The notes under the pieces: generated by a model
The model's input: the letters and a program-made list of their open reading frames with translations, nothing else
Database searches by the model: none
What the model was told of the DNA's origin: nothing
Made by a program: the position numbers and the translations under genes
DNA from: VRUE01 sp963727465
Lineage (GTDB): Bacteria; Actinomycetota; Thermoleophilia; Solirubrobacterales; 70-9
Direction of reading: 5' to 3'
Assembly: GCA_963727465.1 (NCBI GenBank)
Contig: CAVSGL010000012.1
Span: 248,001-312,000, forward strand
Length of the DNA stretch: 64,000 nt
Shown: positions 14,809-24,782 of the stretch, one piece after another
Layout: each line of letters starts with the position of its first letter
How positions within the stretch are numbered: the first letter of the stretch is position 1

Positions 14809-17172
14809 ATGTATCTGAGATCGATCGAGATGAAGGGGTTCAAGTCGTTCCCCGCGCGCACCAAGCTGGAGTTCTCCCCCGGCGTCAGCGTGATCGTCGG
14901 GCCCAACGGGTCGGGCAAGTCGAACATCACCGATGCGGTGCTCTGGGCGCTCGGCGAGCAGAGCCCCGGGGCGATTCGCGGGGCCTCGATGCAGGACGTG
15001 ATCTCGGCCGGCGGCAAGGGCGTCGGGCAGCGCCGCGCGGCCGAAGTCGAGGTCGTGATCGACAACTCCGAGGGCCGGGCTGCGACCGAGCTCTCGGAGA
15101 TCGCCGTGCAGCGCAGCCTCGATCGCTCGGGCGACGGCGTCTACCGGCTCAACGGCGCCCGCTGCCGGCTGGTCGACGTGGTCGAGGTGCTCTCCGACAC
15201 CAACCTGGGGCGCGAGATGCACTCGGTGATCAGCCAGGGGCGGGTGGAGTCGATCGTCCATTCCAAGCCGCGCGAGCGGCGCCTGCTGGTCGAGGAGGCC
15301 GCCGGCCTGGGCAAGCACCGCAAACGCCGCCGCCGGGCGGAGCTGAAGCTGCGCGCGGCGCGCGACAACCTCGACCGCGCGCTCGACCTGGAGCGCGAGG
15401 CGCGGGCGCGGCTGCGGCCGCTGAAGCGCCAGGCGCAGGCGGCCGAGCTGGGCGCGCGGATCGAGCGCGAGGAGCTCGAGCTGCGCGGCAGGCTGGTCGG
15501 CGAGGAGCTGCGCTTCGGCAAGGACCGGGCGCTGGCCGCGCAGAAGGCCGCCGAGAAGGCGCGCGGCGAGCGTGCCGCTGTGGAAAAGCGCCTGCACGAG
15601 GTGAGCGAGCGTCGCCGTGCGGCCGAGGAGCGCTTCGCCGCCCGCGACCGCGAGCGCACCCAGGCCTGGGGCCTGCTGACCAAGCTGCGCGGCGAGCAGC
15701 AGCGGATCGCCGTCCGCGCCGCGGCGCTCGCCGACCGCGAGCGCGAGCTCGAGGGAGCCCTGGAGGGACTGCGGGCGGAATTCGGGCCGCTGACGCTCGA
15801 CCTCGGCTCGAGCGAGGCCGCTCCGGGCGAGCGCGCCGGCAAGCTCGAGCAGGAGCTCGGCGAGATCGACGCCGGCCTCTCGGGAGCGGTTGAGGGACTG
15901 GCGCGGGCGCGCTCGACCGAGGCCAGCGAGGGCGAGCGCGAGGCGGCGCTGGGCGAGGTCCAGGCCGGCGCCGAGCGCGCCTCCCGCCACGCGCGCCGGG
16001 CCGAGGGGCTGCTCGGCGAGCGCCACCGCGAGGCGCTGCGGGCCCGGGTCGCCGCGGGTGAGGCATTGCTCGACGACGTCCGCGCGGCGGCCGCGGCGAG
16101 CGCGGCGGCGGAGGCCGCGATCCGCAGCCGGGTCGAGCGGATCGAAGCGAAGGTCGTCGGCGGCGAGGGCGACGGCGACGCGATCGCCGAGGAGATGCGC
16201 GAGTGCTCGCGCCAGGAGTCCGAGCTACAGGTCGAGATGAAGGCCGCCTCCGACAAGCTCACCGAGGCGCAGGTCGAAGCGGCGCACCTCGGCGACCGCC
16301 AGGCCGAGGCGGCGAAGGAGCTGGCCTCGATCGCCGAGCGGCTGGGCGAGGAGGTCGAGCCGGTCGAGGATGCGCTGAGCGACGAGCAGCGGGCGGAGAT
16401 CGACCGCCGCCTGGAGCGCCTCGAGCGCCGCCGCGCCCAGATCGGCCCCGTCAACCCGCTCGCCGAGCAGGAGTACGAGGAGGCGCGCGAGCACGTCGAG
16501 ACGCTCCAGGCCCAGCGCGAGGACACCGAGCGCGGAATGCACGAGCTGGAGGCGCTGATCCGCGACATCGACCGCGAGATCGAGCGCGCCTTCGAGCAGA
16601 CCTTCGAGGCGACGGCGAAGAACTTCGAGGAGATGGTCGAGCACCTCTTCCCGGGCGGGCGCGGTCGCCTGCGGCGGGTCAGCCTGCGACCGGTGGGCGA
16701 GGCCGAGCGGGACGAGCCGGCGGAGGGCGCCGCCGAGGACGACGAGGGGGACGAGTCCGAGGAAGAGGAGCGCGAGGTGCTCGGGGTGGAGATCGAGGTC
16801 ACCCCGGCCGGCAAGTCGACGCGCAAACTCTCGCTGCTCTCCGGCGGCGAGAAGTCGCTGGTCGCGCTCGCCTTCGTCTTCGCGGTCTTCCTCGCGCGCC
16901 CCTGCCCCTTCTACATCCTCGACGAGGTCGAGGCGGCGCTCGACGACGCCAACATCGACCGCTTCCTACAGTTGATCCGCCGCTTCTCCGACCGCGCCCA
17001 GTTCGTCATCGTCACCCACCAGAAACGGACGATGGACGCCGCCGACGTGCTCTACGGGGTGACGATGGGCGGCGACGGCGTGACCAAGGTCGTCTCCCGC
17101 CGCCTGCCGCGCGAAGTCGAGCGCGACGGCGACGAGGCGGCCGGGCAGCCGCCCGCGCTCGAAGCGGCTTAG
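14809..17172 (+). CDS. smc: SMC-family chromosome segregation ATPase without visible hinge
   Basis: Condensin-type ATPase of 787 residues; bacterial SMC is usually about 1150-1200. The N-terminal head has the start KGFKSFPARTKLEF, Walker A GPNGSGKSN (near 32) and SQGRVESIV. The C-terminal head has the signature LSLLSGGEKSLVALAF (near 682) and Walker B FYILDEVEAALDD. Between them lies about 430 residues of charged, Ala/Glu/Arg-rich coiled coil with no globular, glycine-bearing hinge. The acidic stretch at 645-665 is also unusual. The gene lies in the normal rnc-smc-ftsY order. Confidence 0.88.
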   Translation: MYLRSIEMKGFKSFPARTKLEFSPGVSVIVGPNGSGKSNITDAVLWALGEQSPGAIRGASMQDVISAGGKGVGQRRAAEVEVVIDNSEGRAATELSEIAVQRSLDRSGDGVYRLNGARCRLVDVVEVLSDTNLGREMHSVISQGRVESIVHSKPRERRLLVEEAAGLGKHRKRRRRAELKLRAARDNLDRALDLEREARARLRPLKRQAQAAELGARIEREELELRGRLVGEELRFGKDRALAAQKAAEKARGERAAVEKRLHEVSERRRAAEERFAARDRERTQAWGLLTKLRGEQQRIAVRAAALADRERELEGALEGLRAEFGPLTLDLGSSEAAPGERAGKLEQELGEIDAGLSGAVEGLARARSTEASEGEREAALGEVQAGAERASRHARRAEGLLGERHREALRARVAAGEALLDDVRAAAAASAAAEAAIRSRVERIEAKVVGGEGDGDAIAEEMRECSRQESELQVEMKAASDKLTEAQVEAAHLGDRQAEAAKELASIAERLGEEVEPVEDALSDEQRAEIDRRLERLERRRAQIGPVNPLAEQEYEEAREHVETLQAQREDTERGMHELEALIRDIDREIERAFEQTFEATAKNFEEMVEHLFPGGRGRLRRVSLRPVGEAERDEPAEGAAEDDEGDESEEEEREVLGVEIEVTPAGKSTRKLSLLSGGEKSLVALAFVFAVFLARPCPFYILDEVEAALDDANIDRFLQLIRRFSDRAQFVIVTHQKRTMDAADVLYGVTMGGDGVTKVVSRRLPREVERDGDEAAGQPPALEAA

Positions 17173-17180
17173 ATACCCGC

Positions 17181-18176
17181 ATGGCGACGAGCTGGCAGCA
17201 GGCCTTCGATCTCGGCGCGCGCGATGCCCCGCCGCCGCAGGAGCCGCAGGACGAGGAGCGGCGCCGCGGCGTCTTCCGCCGCCTGCGCGAGAGCCTCTCG
17301 AAAAGCCGCCAGGCGCTCACCGAGGAGATCTCGGCCAGCCTCTTCGACCGCATCGACGAGCGGACCTGGGAACAGCTCGAGGAGGCGCTGATCATGGCCG
17401 ACGCGGGCGCGCCGACCACCGCCGAGGTGGTCGAACGGCTCGAGCGCGAGGTCGAGAGCGGCGCGGTCTCGCCCGACGGCGAGGCGGTGCGCGACCGCCT
17501 GATCGCGATCCTCGCCGAGGTCGGCTCCAACGGGCGCAGGCCGATCGACCTCAGCGGCGAGCCGGCGGTGCTGCTGATGGTCGGCGTCAACGGCACCGGC
17601 AAGACGACGACGATCGGCAAGATCGCCTGGCACCTCTCGCGGGAATTCGGCCTCTCGGTCGTGCTCGCCGCCGCAGACACCTACCGTGCTGCCGCGGCGG
17701 AGCAACTTGCGGAGTGGGCGCAGCGGGCCGGCGCCGAACTGATCCGCTCCAAGGAGGGCGGCGACCCGGGCGCGGTCGCCTTCGACGCGATCGCCGCCGC
17801 CCGCGCGCGCGGCGCCGACGTGGTCATCGTCGACACCGCCGGTCGCCTCCATACCCAGGGCAACCTGATGGACGAGCTGGCCAAGGTGCGGCGGGTGATC
17901 GGCAAGCAGATGCCCGAGGCGCCGCACGAGACGCTGATCTCGATCGACGCCACGACCGGCCAGAACGGCCTGCGCCAGGCGCAGATCTTCTCCGAGGCGG
18001 TCGAGGTCGACGGGGTCGTGCTGACCAAGCTCGACGGTACCGCCAAGGGCGGGATCGTGCTGGCGATCGCCAACGAGCTCGGCATCCCGGTGAAGCTGAT
18101 CGGCACCGGCGAGAAGCTCGAGGACCTGCGCCCCTTCGACCCCGAGGACTTCGCCCGAGCCCTGCTCGCCGACTGA
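17181..18176 (+). CDS. ftsY: Signal recognition particle receptor FtsY
   Basis: 331 residues with a short charged N-terminal A domain, an N domain helix bundle and the GTPase G domain. Motifs are GVNGTGKTTTIGKIA (G1), ADTYRAAAAEQL, VDTAGRLHTQGNLMDEL (G3), TKLDGTAKGG (G4) and GTGEKLEDLRPF (G5). It docks SRP-ribosome complexes at the membrane. ATG 17181 follows the smc stop by 8 bp. Confidence 0.95.
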   Translation: MATSWQQAFDLGARDAPPPQEPQDEERRRGVFRRLRESLSKSRQALTEEISASLFDRIDERTWEQLEEALIMADAGAPTTAEVVERLEREVESGAVSPDGEAVRDRLIAILAEVGSNGRRPIDLSGEPAVLLMVGVNGTGKTTTIGKIAWHLSREFGLSVVLAAADTYRAAAAEQLAEWAQRAGAELIRSKEGGDPGAVAFDAIAAARARGADVVIVDTAGRLHTQGNLMDELAKVRRVIGKQMPEAPHETLISIDATTGQNGLRQAQIFSEAVEVDGVVLTKLDGTAKGGIVLAIANELGIPVKLIGTGEKLEDLRPFDPEDFARALLAD

Positions 18177-18177
18177 G

Positions 18178-18222
18178 CGCGGTCGAGGTTATCGCCGCAT
18201 AGCGAGGCAAACCTCGACCGCG
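18178..18222. repeat. GGTCGAGG palindrome, copy B
   Basis: A 13-bp perfect stem (18178-18190 with 18210-18222) of the CGCGGTCGAGGTT type. The centre contains CGCATAGCGAGGC. It directly follows the ftsY stop and precedes ffh by 20 bp. In reverse complement it is nearly identical to copy C. Confidence 0.78.
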
Positions 18223-18242
18223 GTTCCGTAATCTGGGTCGGC

Positions 18243-19613
<1,371 letters not shown>

Positions 19614-19688
19614 GCCCTGAGCAACCGGCATGTCCTCCGCTTCGCGTCCGGGCGTGCCGGGCCAGTCCTGTAACCTGCTGCGTCGCTT

Positions 19689-19943
19689 ATGGCGGTAAGG
19701 ATCAGACTTAGACGGGTGGGTTCGAAGAAGAACCCCGTGTGGCGGATCGTCGTCGCCGACAAACGCTCGCCGCGCGACGGGCGCACGATCGAGACGATCG
19801 GCCAGTACAACCCGCAGACCGAGCCCTCGACGATCGAGCTCGACGAGGAGCGCGCCAAGCACTGGCTGGAGCACGGAGCGCAGCCCTCGGAGACCGTGGC
19901 GACGCTGCTGCGGACCAAGGGCATCGCCGCCTCCGGAAGCTGA
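19689..19943 (+). CDS. rpsP: 30S ribosomal protein S16
   Basis: 84 residues beginning AVRIRLRRVGSKKNPVWRIVVAD. It also has RDGRTIETIGQYNPQTEPS and ends after ALRTKGIAAS-like residues. Head of the rpsP-khpA-trmD-rplS cluster. The 75-bp gap after ffh contains an imperfect hairpin (CCGGCA...TGCCGG) that could be a weak terminator. Confidence 0.96.
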   Translation: MAVRIRLRRVGSKKNPVWRIVVADKRSPRDGRTIETIGQYNPQTEPSTIELDEERAKHWLEHGAQPSETVATLLRTKGIAASGS

Positions 19944-19950
19944 GCGGCGC

Positions 19951-20181
19951 GTGACCGAGCTGCTGGAATTCCTCGTCAAGGCACTGGTCGAGGAGCCCGA
20001 CGCCGTCGAGGTCGAGGAGCTCGAAGAGGAAGGCGACCTCGTATACGAGATCAGCGTCGCCGACGGCGACCTGGGCCGGGTGATCGGCAAGGGCGGCCGG
20101 GTGGCAAACGCGATCCGGGCGATCGCCAAGGCGGCCGCGGTGCGCCTCGACCGGCGCGTGATCGTCGACATCCTCGATTGA
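19951..20181 (+). CDS. khpA: KH-domain RNA-binding protein KhpA
   Basis: 76 residues, GTG start. The KH signature LGRVIGKGGRVANAIRAIAKAA (near 42-63) carries the GxxG loop GKGG. Family members bind RNA and influence cell size and division. It lies between rpsP and trmD, where khpA is usual. The stop overlaps the trmD TTG start; the gene rimM, normally next, is absent. Confidence 0.93.
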   Translation: MTELLEFLVKALVEEPDAVEVEELEEEGDLVYEISVADGDLGRVIGKGGRVANAIRAIAKAAAVRLDRRVIVDILD

Positions 20182-20855
20182 GACTCGACGTATTCACCCT
20201 CTTCCCCGAGGCCTTCGACTGGTTTCAGGGGCAGCGGTCGGTGCAGAACGCGCTCGCCAAGGGCAACGAGCTGCACCTCTACAACTACCGCGATACGACG
20301 CCGCTCGGGGCCGGGCAGGTCGACGACGCGCCCTACGGGGGCGGCGCCGGGATGGTGCTGCGCGTCGATGTCGTCGATGCCGCGCTGGAGGCCGCGTACA
20401 CGCGCGGGGAGAATCCGCGGGTCGTGCTGCTCTCGCCCACGGGGCGGCTGCTGGACGACGAGTTCGCCGACGAGCTGACCCAGGAGCACCACGTCGCGCT
20501 GCTCTGCGGGCGCTACGAGGGGTTCGACGAGCGCGTGCACGCGCACCTCGCCGACGACGAGATCTCGATCGGGCGCTACGTGCTGGCCGGCGGCGAGCTG
20601 CCGGCGATGGTCGTCGCCGACGTGCTGATGCGCAAGCTCCCGGGGGCGCTGGGGCACGCGCAGAGCGCGGCCGAGGAGTCGTTCAGCCGCGTGCTCGAGG
20701 GCATGCCCGAGTACCCCCACTACACGCGCCCGCCGTCCTATCGCGGCTGGGGAGTTCCCGACGTGCTGCTGTCGGGCGACCACGAGCGCGTGCGCGAGTG
20801 GAGGGTCGAGCAGAGCAGGGCGCGGGCGGAGCAGTTCGAAAAAGATCCCGAGTAG
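20178..20855 (+). CDS. trmD: tRNA (guanine-37 N1)-methyltransferase TrmD
   Basis: 225 residues from a TTG start inside the khpA stop. It begins RLDVFTLFPEAFDWF. SPOUT-knot motifs are DDAPYGGGAGMVL, LLSPTGRLLDD, LLCGRYEGFDERV and ISIGRYVLAGGELPAMV. It methylates G37 next to the anticodon to prevent frameshifting. Cotranslated with khpA. Confidence 0.95.
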   Translation: MRLDVFTLFPEAFDWFQGQRSVQNALAKGNELHLYNYRDTTPLGAGQVDDAPYGGGAGMVLRVDVVDAALEAAYTRGENPRVVLLSPTGRLLDDEFADELTQEHHVALLCGRYEGFDERVHAHLADDEISIGRYVLAGGELPAMVVADVLMRKLPGALGHAQSAAEESFSRVLEGMPEYPHYTRPPSYRGWGVPDVLLSGDHERVREWRVEQSRARAEQFEKDPE

Positions 20856-20876
20856 GTACGATTCCGCAAGCCGCGC

Positions 20877-20906
20877 GGAGCCCCAACCCGGCTCCGGCGG
20901 TTTTTT
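20877..20906 (+). terminator. Terminator-like hairpin ahead of rplS
   Basis: GGAGCC pairs with GGCTCC across a short CCAACCC loop, followed after GGCGG by six T residues (20901-20906). It has the form of an intrinsic terminator. It lies between the trmD stop and the rplS start eight bases later, so it could attenuate rplS rather than simply end the operon. Confidence 0.6.
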
Positions 20907-20914
20907 CTCGCCAA

Positions 20915-21520
20915 ATGAGCAGCGTGATCGACAGCATCGAGCGGCGCCAGCAGCGGCAGGGCATCCCGTCCTTCGCCGCCGGCGACCGCGTGCGCGTCCA
21001 CTTCCAGGTGATCGAGGGCAACCGCCGCCGCACCCAGGTCTTCGAGGGGATCGCGATCAAGCGGCAGGGCTCCGGCGCGCGCGAGACGTTCACGGTGCGC
21101 AAGCAGTCCTTCGGCGTCGGCGTCGAGCGGACCTTCCCGCTGCACTCGCCGAAGATCGAGAAACTGGAGATCGCGGCGCGCGGAGACGTGCGCCGCGCCA
21201 AGCTCTACTACCTGCGCGGCCGGATCGGCAAGGCGGCGCGGGTCGCCGAGCGTCGCTGGGGCATCGACGAGGAGCTGATCTCGACCCCGGTCGCCTCCGA
21301 GAGCGAGGCGCCCGAGGCCGTCGACGCCGAGGGGGTTTCGCAGGCCGAGGAAGACGCTCAGGCGGTGGAGGAGAGCCCGGCCGCGGACGAGGCTCCTGCG
21401 GCGGAAGCCGAAGAGCCGGAAGCTGAGGAAGAGCCGGAGGCTGAGCAGTCCGAGGCAGGGGAGACTGGAGACGCGGCGCCTGAGGCGGAAGCAGAGCCCG
21501 ACGCCAAGGATTCGGCCTGA
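20915..21520 (+). CDS. rplS: 50S ribosomal protein L19 with acidic C-terminal tail
   Basis: The first about 117 residues are standard L19: VHFQVIEGNRRRTQVFEGI, ETFTVRKQSFGVGVERTFPLHSP and AKLYYLRGRIGKAARV. A low-complexity Glu/Ala tail of about 80 residues follows (from 130), absent from most L19 proteins but seen in some actinobacteria. The tail should be disordered and acidic. ATG 20915 is set by family alignment. A terminator-like hairpin lies just upstream. Confidence 0.94.
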   Translation: MSSVIDSIERRQQRQGIPSFAAGDRVRVHFQVIEGNRRRTQVFEGIAIKRQGSGARETFTVRKQSFGVGVERTFPLHSPKIEKLEIAARGDVRRAKLYYLRGRIGKAARVAERRWGIDEELISTPVASESEAPEAVDAEGVSQAEEDAQAVEESPAADEAPAAEAEEPEAEEEPEAEQSEAGETGDAAPEAEAEPDAKDSA

Positions 21521-21573
21521 GACGGCTCGTTCCCAAGCCGCAGAGCCGCGCCGGGGGGCTTGTCGAGCTCGTC

Positions 21574-22137
21574 GTGATCGTGGCGCTGGCGCTGGGATTG
21601 GCGCTGGCGATTCAGGCCTGGCTGGTCAAGCCGTACCAGATCCCCTCCGGCTCGATGGAGCCGACGCTGGACATCGGGCAGCGGGTGCTGGTCAACCGCT
21701 TCATCTACCACTTCGAAGACCCCTCGATCGGCGACATCGTCGTCTTCCACCCGCCCAAGGGGGCTGACCAGGGCACCGTGTGCGGCGTCCCGCACTCGCC
21801 GCGGCAGGCCTGTCCGCGTCCGACCCCCCAGGAGTCGAGCCAGAACTTCATCAAGCGCATCGTCGCCGGCCCCGGCGACACGCTCAGCGTGCGCAACGGG
21901 CACCCGGTCGTCAACGGGGTGGAGAAGACCGAAGAGTCCTACATCAACCCCTGCGGCAGCGCCGGCGCCTGCAATTTGCCCAAACCGATCGTCATTCCAC
22001 CCGACTACTACTTCATGATGGGCGACAACCGTGGGGCGAGCGACGACAGCCGTTTCTGGGGACCCGTCCCCCGCAAGTGGATCATCGGCAAGGCCTTCGC
22101 AACCTACTGGCCGCCGGACCGGATCGGGACCCTCTAG
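21574..22137 (+). CDS. lepB: Signal peptidase I
   Basis: Membrane serine protease that removes signal peptides. One N-terminal membrane helix (VALALGLALAIQAWLV), then catalytic serine in IPSGSMEPTL, catalytic lysine in FIKRIVAGPGD and box E in MMGDNRGASDDSRFWG. From GTG 21574 it has 187 residues. The reading frame runs upstream as LRRLVPKPQSRAGGLVEL to a CTG at 21517 overlapping the rplS stop, and a non-AUG start there would give a more typical N terminus. Confidence 0.92.
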   Translation: MIVALALGLALAIQAWLVKPYQIPSGSMEPTLDIGQRVLVNRFIYHFEDPSIGDIVVFHPPKGADQGTVCGVPHSPRQACPRPTPQESSQNFIKRIVAGPGDTLSVRNGHPVVNGVEKTEESYINPCGSAGACNLPKPIVIPPDYYFMMGDNRGASDDSRFWGPVPRKWIIGKAFATYWPPDRIGTL

Positions 22138-22807
22138 GGGCTCGAAGGCGCACCGGCGCCAGCTCGCGCGCTCCCAGCGGCTCTTCACCTTCGACCGGGC
22201 GCTCGGGGCGCGCTTCGTGGCCGGCGCCGACGAGGCCGGGCGCGGCTGCCTGGCGGGGCCGCTGGTCGCGGCCGGCGTGCTGATGGACTACGAGACGCTC
22301 TCGCGGGCCGACCGGCGCGCGCTCGGGGGCCTGCACGATTCCAAGCAGATGAAGCCCGAGCGGCGCGAGCAGCTCTACCCGGCCGTGATGCGCGCGGCGA
22401 GCAGGGTCAGCGTCGTGATCCGCTGCGTGCGCGGGATCGACGACCGGGGGCTGCACGTGACCAACATCGAAGCCCTCTCCTGCGCCCTCGAACGGCTCGC
22501 GCCGAGCGAGGATGCGGCCTGCCTCGTCGACGGCTTCGCGCTGCGCGAGTGCGCGGTCCCGCACCGGGCCGTGATCGAGGGCGACGGGACAAGCGCCGCG
22601 ATCGCCGCCGCCTCGGTGATCGCCAAGGTGACCCGTGACCGCTACATGCACCGGGTCGCCGACCGGCACCCCGGCTGGGGCTTCGACGAGCACGTCGGCT
22701 ACTCGACCCCCGAGCACCGCGCGGCGATCGAGAGGATCGGCATCTCGCCGCTGCACCGCCGGTCGTTTCAGTCGGTCGCCTACGCGCAGCTCGAGCTGGC
22801 GGGTTAG
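22031..22807 (+). CDS. rnhB: Ribonuclease HII, start uncertain
   Basis: Cleaves the RNA strand of RNA-DNA hybrids. Catalytic motifs are ADEAGRGCLAGPLVAAGV, LHDSKQMKPERRE, VIEGDGTSAAIAAASVIAKVTRDR and HPGWGFDEHVGY. The homologous part begins near RLFTFDRALGARFV (about 22176). No ATG/GTG/TTG lies between the lepB stop and that point: the only upstream start is GTG 22031, inside lepB. A GTG at 22217 would delete the first strand. A rare start codon or lost base is possible. The stop overlaps the convergent yraN. Confidence 0.88.
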   Translation: MGRATTAVSGDPSPASGSSARPSQPTGRRTGSGPSRGSKAHRRQLARSQRLFTFDRALGARFVAGADEAGRGCLAGPLVAAGVLMDYETLSRADRRALGGLHDSKQMKPERREQLYPAVMRAASRVSVVIRCVRGIDDRGLHVTNIEALSCALERLAPSEDAACLVDGFALRECAVPHRAVIEGDGTSAAIAAASVIAKVTRDRYMHRVADRHPGWGFDEHVGYSTPEHRAAIERIGISPLHRRSFQSVAYAQLELAG

Positions 22808-23178
22808 AACGCCGCCTTCAGGTGCTCGTAGTCGACCACGCGGCCGTGGTCGTAGGTGACGCCGATCGCGTCGAAGCGGATCGTGTCGTAGCGCGGCAGG
22901 TCGCGGCGCTCGCTCAGCCAGGCCGTGGCGAGGCGGCGGATGCGCAGCCGCTTGCGCGGGCCGATCGCCAGCACCGGGCGCTCCGGGCCGTACGGCGAGC
23001 CGGCGCGACCGGCCTTGACCTCGACGAAGACCAGTGTGCGGCCGTCGAGGGCGACGACGTCGAGCTCGCCGTAGCGCGTGCGGGCGTTGCGCTCGAGCAG
23101 CTCCCAGGCGGCGCCCGCGAGGCGGGCGGCGACCAGGTCCTCGGCGGCGCGGCCGAGGCGCTGACGGGTCTCGGTCAT
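22804..23178 (-). CDS. YraN/UPF0102 family endonuclease-like protein
   Basis: 124 residues. Holliday-junction-resolvase-like fold: LGRAAEDLVAARLAGAAWELLERNART, then RYGELDVVALDGRTLVFVEVKAG, which keeps the E-x-D and ExK metal-binding motif. The biological role of the family is unsettled. ATG at 23178 (TETRQRLGRAAED) fits family starts. It is convergent with rnhB (4-bp overlap) and divergent from comM, the usual neighbours. Confidence 0.88.
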   Translation of the reverse strand: MTETRQRLGRAAEDLVAARLAGAAWELLERNARTRYGELDVVALDGRTLVFVEVKAGRAGSPYGPERPVLAIGPRKRLRIRRLATAWLSERRDLPRYDTIRFDAIGVTYDHGRVVDYEHLKAAF

Positions 23179-23288
23179 CGGCCGACGGTACGGCGGCGGC
23201 GGCGCGCATGCCTTTTTCCACAAAGGCGGCGCAGAAGATTTACATCGTGCGCGCCACACGCGCGTCCGCGTCCGCCAGCGTGGCCGCA

Positions 23289-24782
23289 ATGCTCGCCACG
23301 GCAAGGACATTCACGCTCGATGGAATCGCGGCCCGGCCCGTCCGGGTGGAGATCGACGTGCACCGCGGCCTGCCCGCCTTTGCCGTCGTCGGCCTGCCCG
23401 ACGCGGCGGTGCGCGAGGCGCGCGAGCGGGTGCGCGCGGCGCTCTCCAACTGCGGCTTCGACTTCCCGCTGAAGCGCATCGTCGCCAACCTCGCGCCGGC
23501 GAGCCTGCGCAAGGCCGGTCCCGGGCTCGACCTGCCGATCGCCGTCGCCCTGCTGGTCGCATCGGGGCAGCTCGAGTGGGAGCGGCTGCCGCGGGTGGCG
23601 ATGGCCGGCGAGCTGGCGCTGGATGGGTCGGTGCGACCGATCCCCGGCGTGCTGGCGATCGCGGAGGCGGCGCGTGCTCGCGGGGCGGAGGCGGTCCTGG
23701 TTCCGGCGGCGAACGGGCGCGAGGCGGCGCTGGTCGACGGCGTGGAGGTCGTGCCGCTGGAGAACCTCTCCCAGGTCGCCCGCCTGGCTGCCGGAGAGTG
23801 GACGCCCGAGCGTCCATCGGCCCTCTCGCTCTGCTCGCGGCAGGCCGATGCGCCGGATCTCGCCGATCTGCGCGGCCAGGCCCACCTCCGATACGCGCTC
23901 GAGGTCGCGGCCGCGGGCGGGCACAGCCTGCTGATGATCGGGCCGCCCGGCGCCGGCAAGTCGCTCGCGGCGTCTCGCCTGCCGTCGATCCTGCCGCCGC
24001 TGGCCCCCGAGGAGGCGCTGGAGGTCGCGCGGATCGCCAGCGCCTGCGGCCGGCTCGGCGAGGGCTTTCCCGGCGGCAGGCCGTTCCGTGCGCCGCACCA
24101 CACGGTCAGTCCCGCCGGTCTCGTCGGCGGGGCCAACCTGTCCGCGCCCGGAGAGCTCACCCTCGCTCATCGCGGCGTCCTCTTTCTCGACGAGCTCTGC
24201 GAGTTCCGCCGCGATGCGCTCGAGGCGCTGCGAAGCCCGCTGGAGACCGGGCGGGTCGCGATCGTCCGCGCCGGGGGCGCCCGCCAGCTGCCCTGTCGGG
24301 CGATGCTGGTCGCCGCCTCCAACCCCTGTCCCTGCGGGCGCGGCGAGGCCGACCCCGAGTGCAGCTGCGCGCCGCTCGCCGTGCGCCGCTACCAGGGCCG
24401 GCTCAGCGGCGCGCTCGCCGATCGCCTCGATCTGCTCGTCGCGATCCGCCAGCCGAGCGCGGCTGAGATCGGCGGGCCCCCGGGGGAGTCCTCGGCCGCC
24501 GTGCGCGAGCGCGTGACCGCGGCGCGCGAGCGCCAGGAACGCCGGCTCGGCGGCGGACGCTGCAACGCCGAGATGAGCCCGGCGGAGGCGCGCGAAGGCA
24601 CCCTGGACGAGCCCGCGGCTGCTCTGCTCGCGGACACCTACAGGCGCCACCGGCTCAGCGGTCGCGCCCACGACCGGGTGCTGCGCCTGGCGCGGACGAT
24701 CGCCGACCTGGCCGGGGCCGAGCGGATCGACCGCGAGCACGTCGCGCAGGCGCTCCAGCTGCGAAGGAGGGACCGTGATTAG
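23289..24782 (+). CDS. comM: YifB/ComM-family Mg-chelatase-like AAA+ ATPase
   Basis: 497 residues: an N-terminal ChlI domain (VRVEIDVHRGLPAFAVVGLPDAAV, NLAPASLRKAGPGLDLPIA), AAA+ core with Walker A GPPGAGKSLAA, PHHTVSPAGLVGG and a sensor region (AASNPCPCGRG), then a C-terminal lid. ComM homologues are branch-migration helicases in natural transformation. ATG 23289 (LATARTFTLDGIA) matches the family start. It overlaps dprA by 8 bases; the yraN-comM-dprA set is conserved. Confidence 0.92.
   Translation: MLATARTFTLDGIAARPVRVEIDVHRGLPAFAVVGLPDAAVREARERVRAALSNCGFDFPLKRIVANLAPASLRKAGPGLDLPIAVALLVASGQLEWERLPRVAMAGELALDGSVRPIPGVLAIAEAARARGAEAVLVPAANGREAALVDGVEVVPLENLSQVARLAAGEWTPERPSALSLCSRQADAPDLADLRGQAHLRYALEVAAAGGHSLLMIGPPGAGKSLAASRLPSILPPLAPEEALEVARIASACGRLGEGFPGGRPFRAPHHTVSPAGLVGGANLSAPGELTLAHRGVLFLDELCEFRRDALEALRSPLETGRVAIVRAGGARQLPCRAMLVAASNPCPCGRGEADPECSCAPLAVRRYQGRLSGALADRLDLLVAIRQPSAAEIGGPPGESSAAVRERVTAARERQERRLGGGRCNAEMSPAEAREGTLDEPAAALLADTYRRHRLSGRAHDRVLRLARTIADLAGAERIDREHVAQALQLRRRDRD

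Noticed and set aside
13996..16026. 676-codon minus-strand frame opposite rnc and smc
   Set aside because: Shadow of two well-supported + genes; low-complexity translation.
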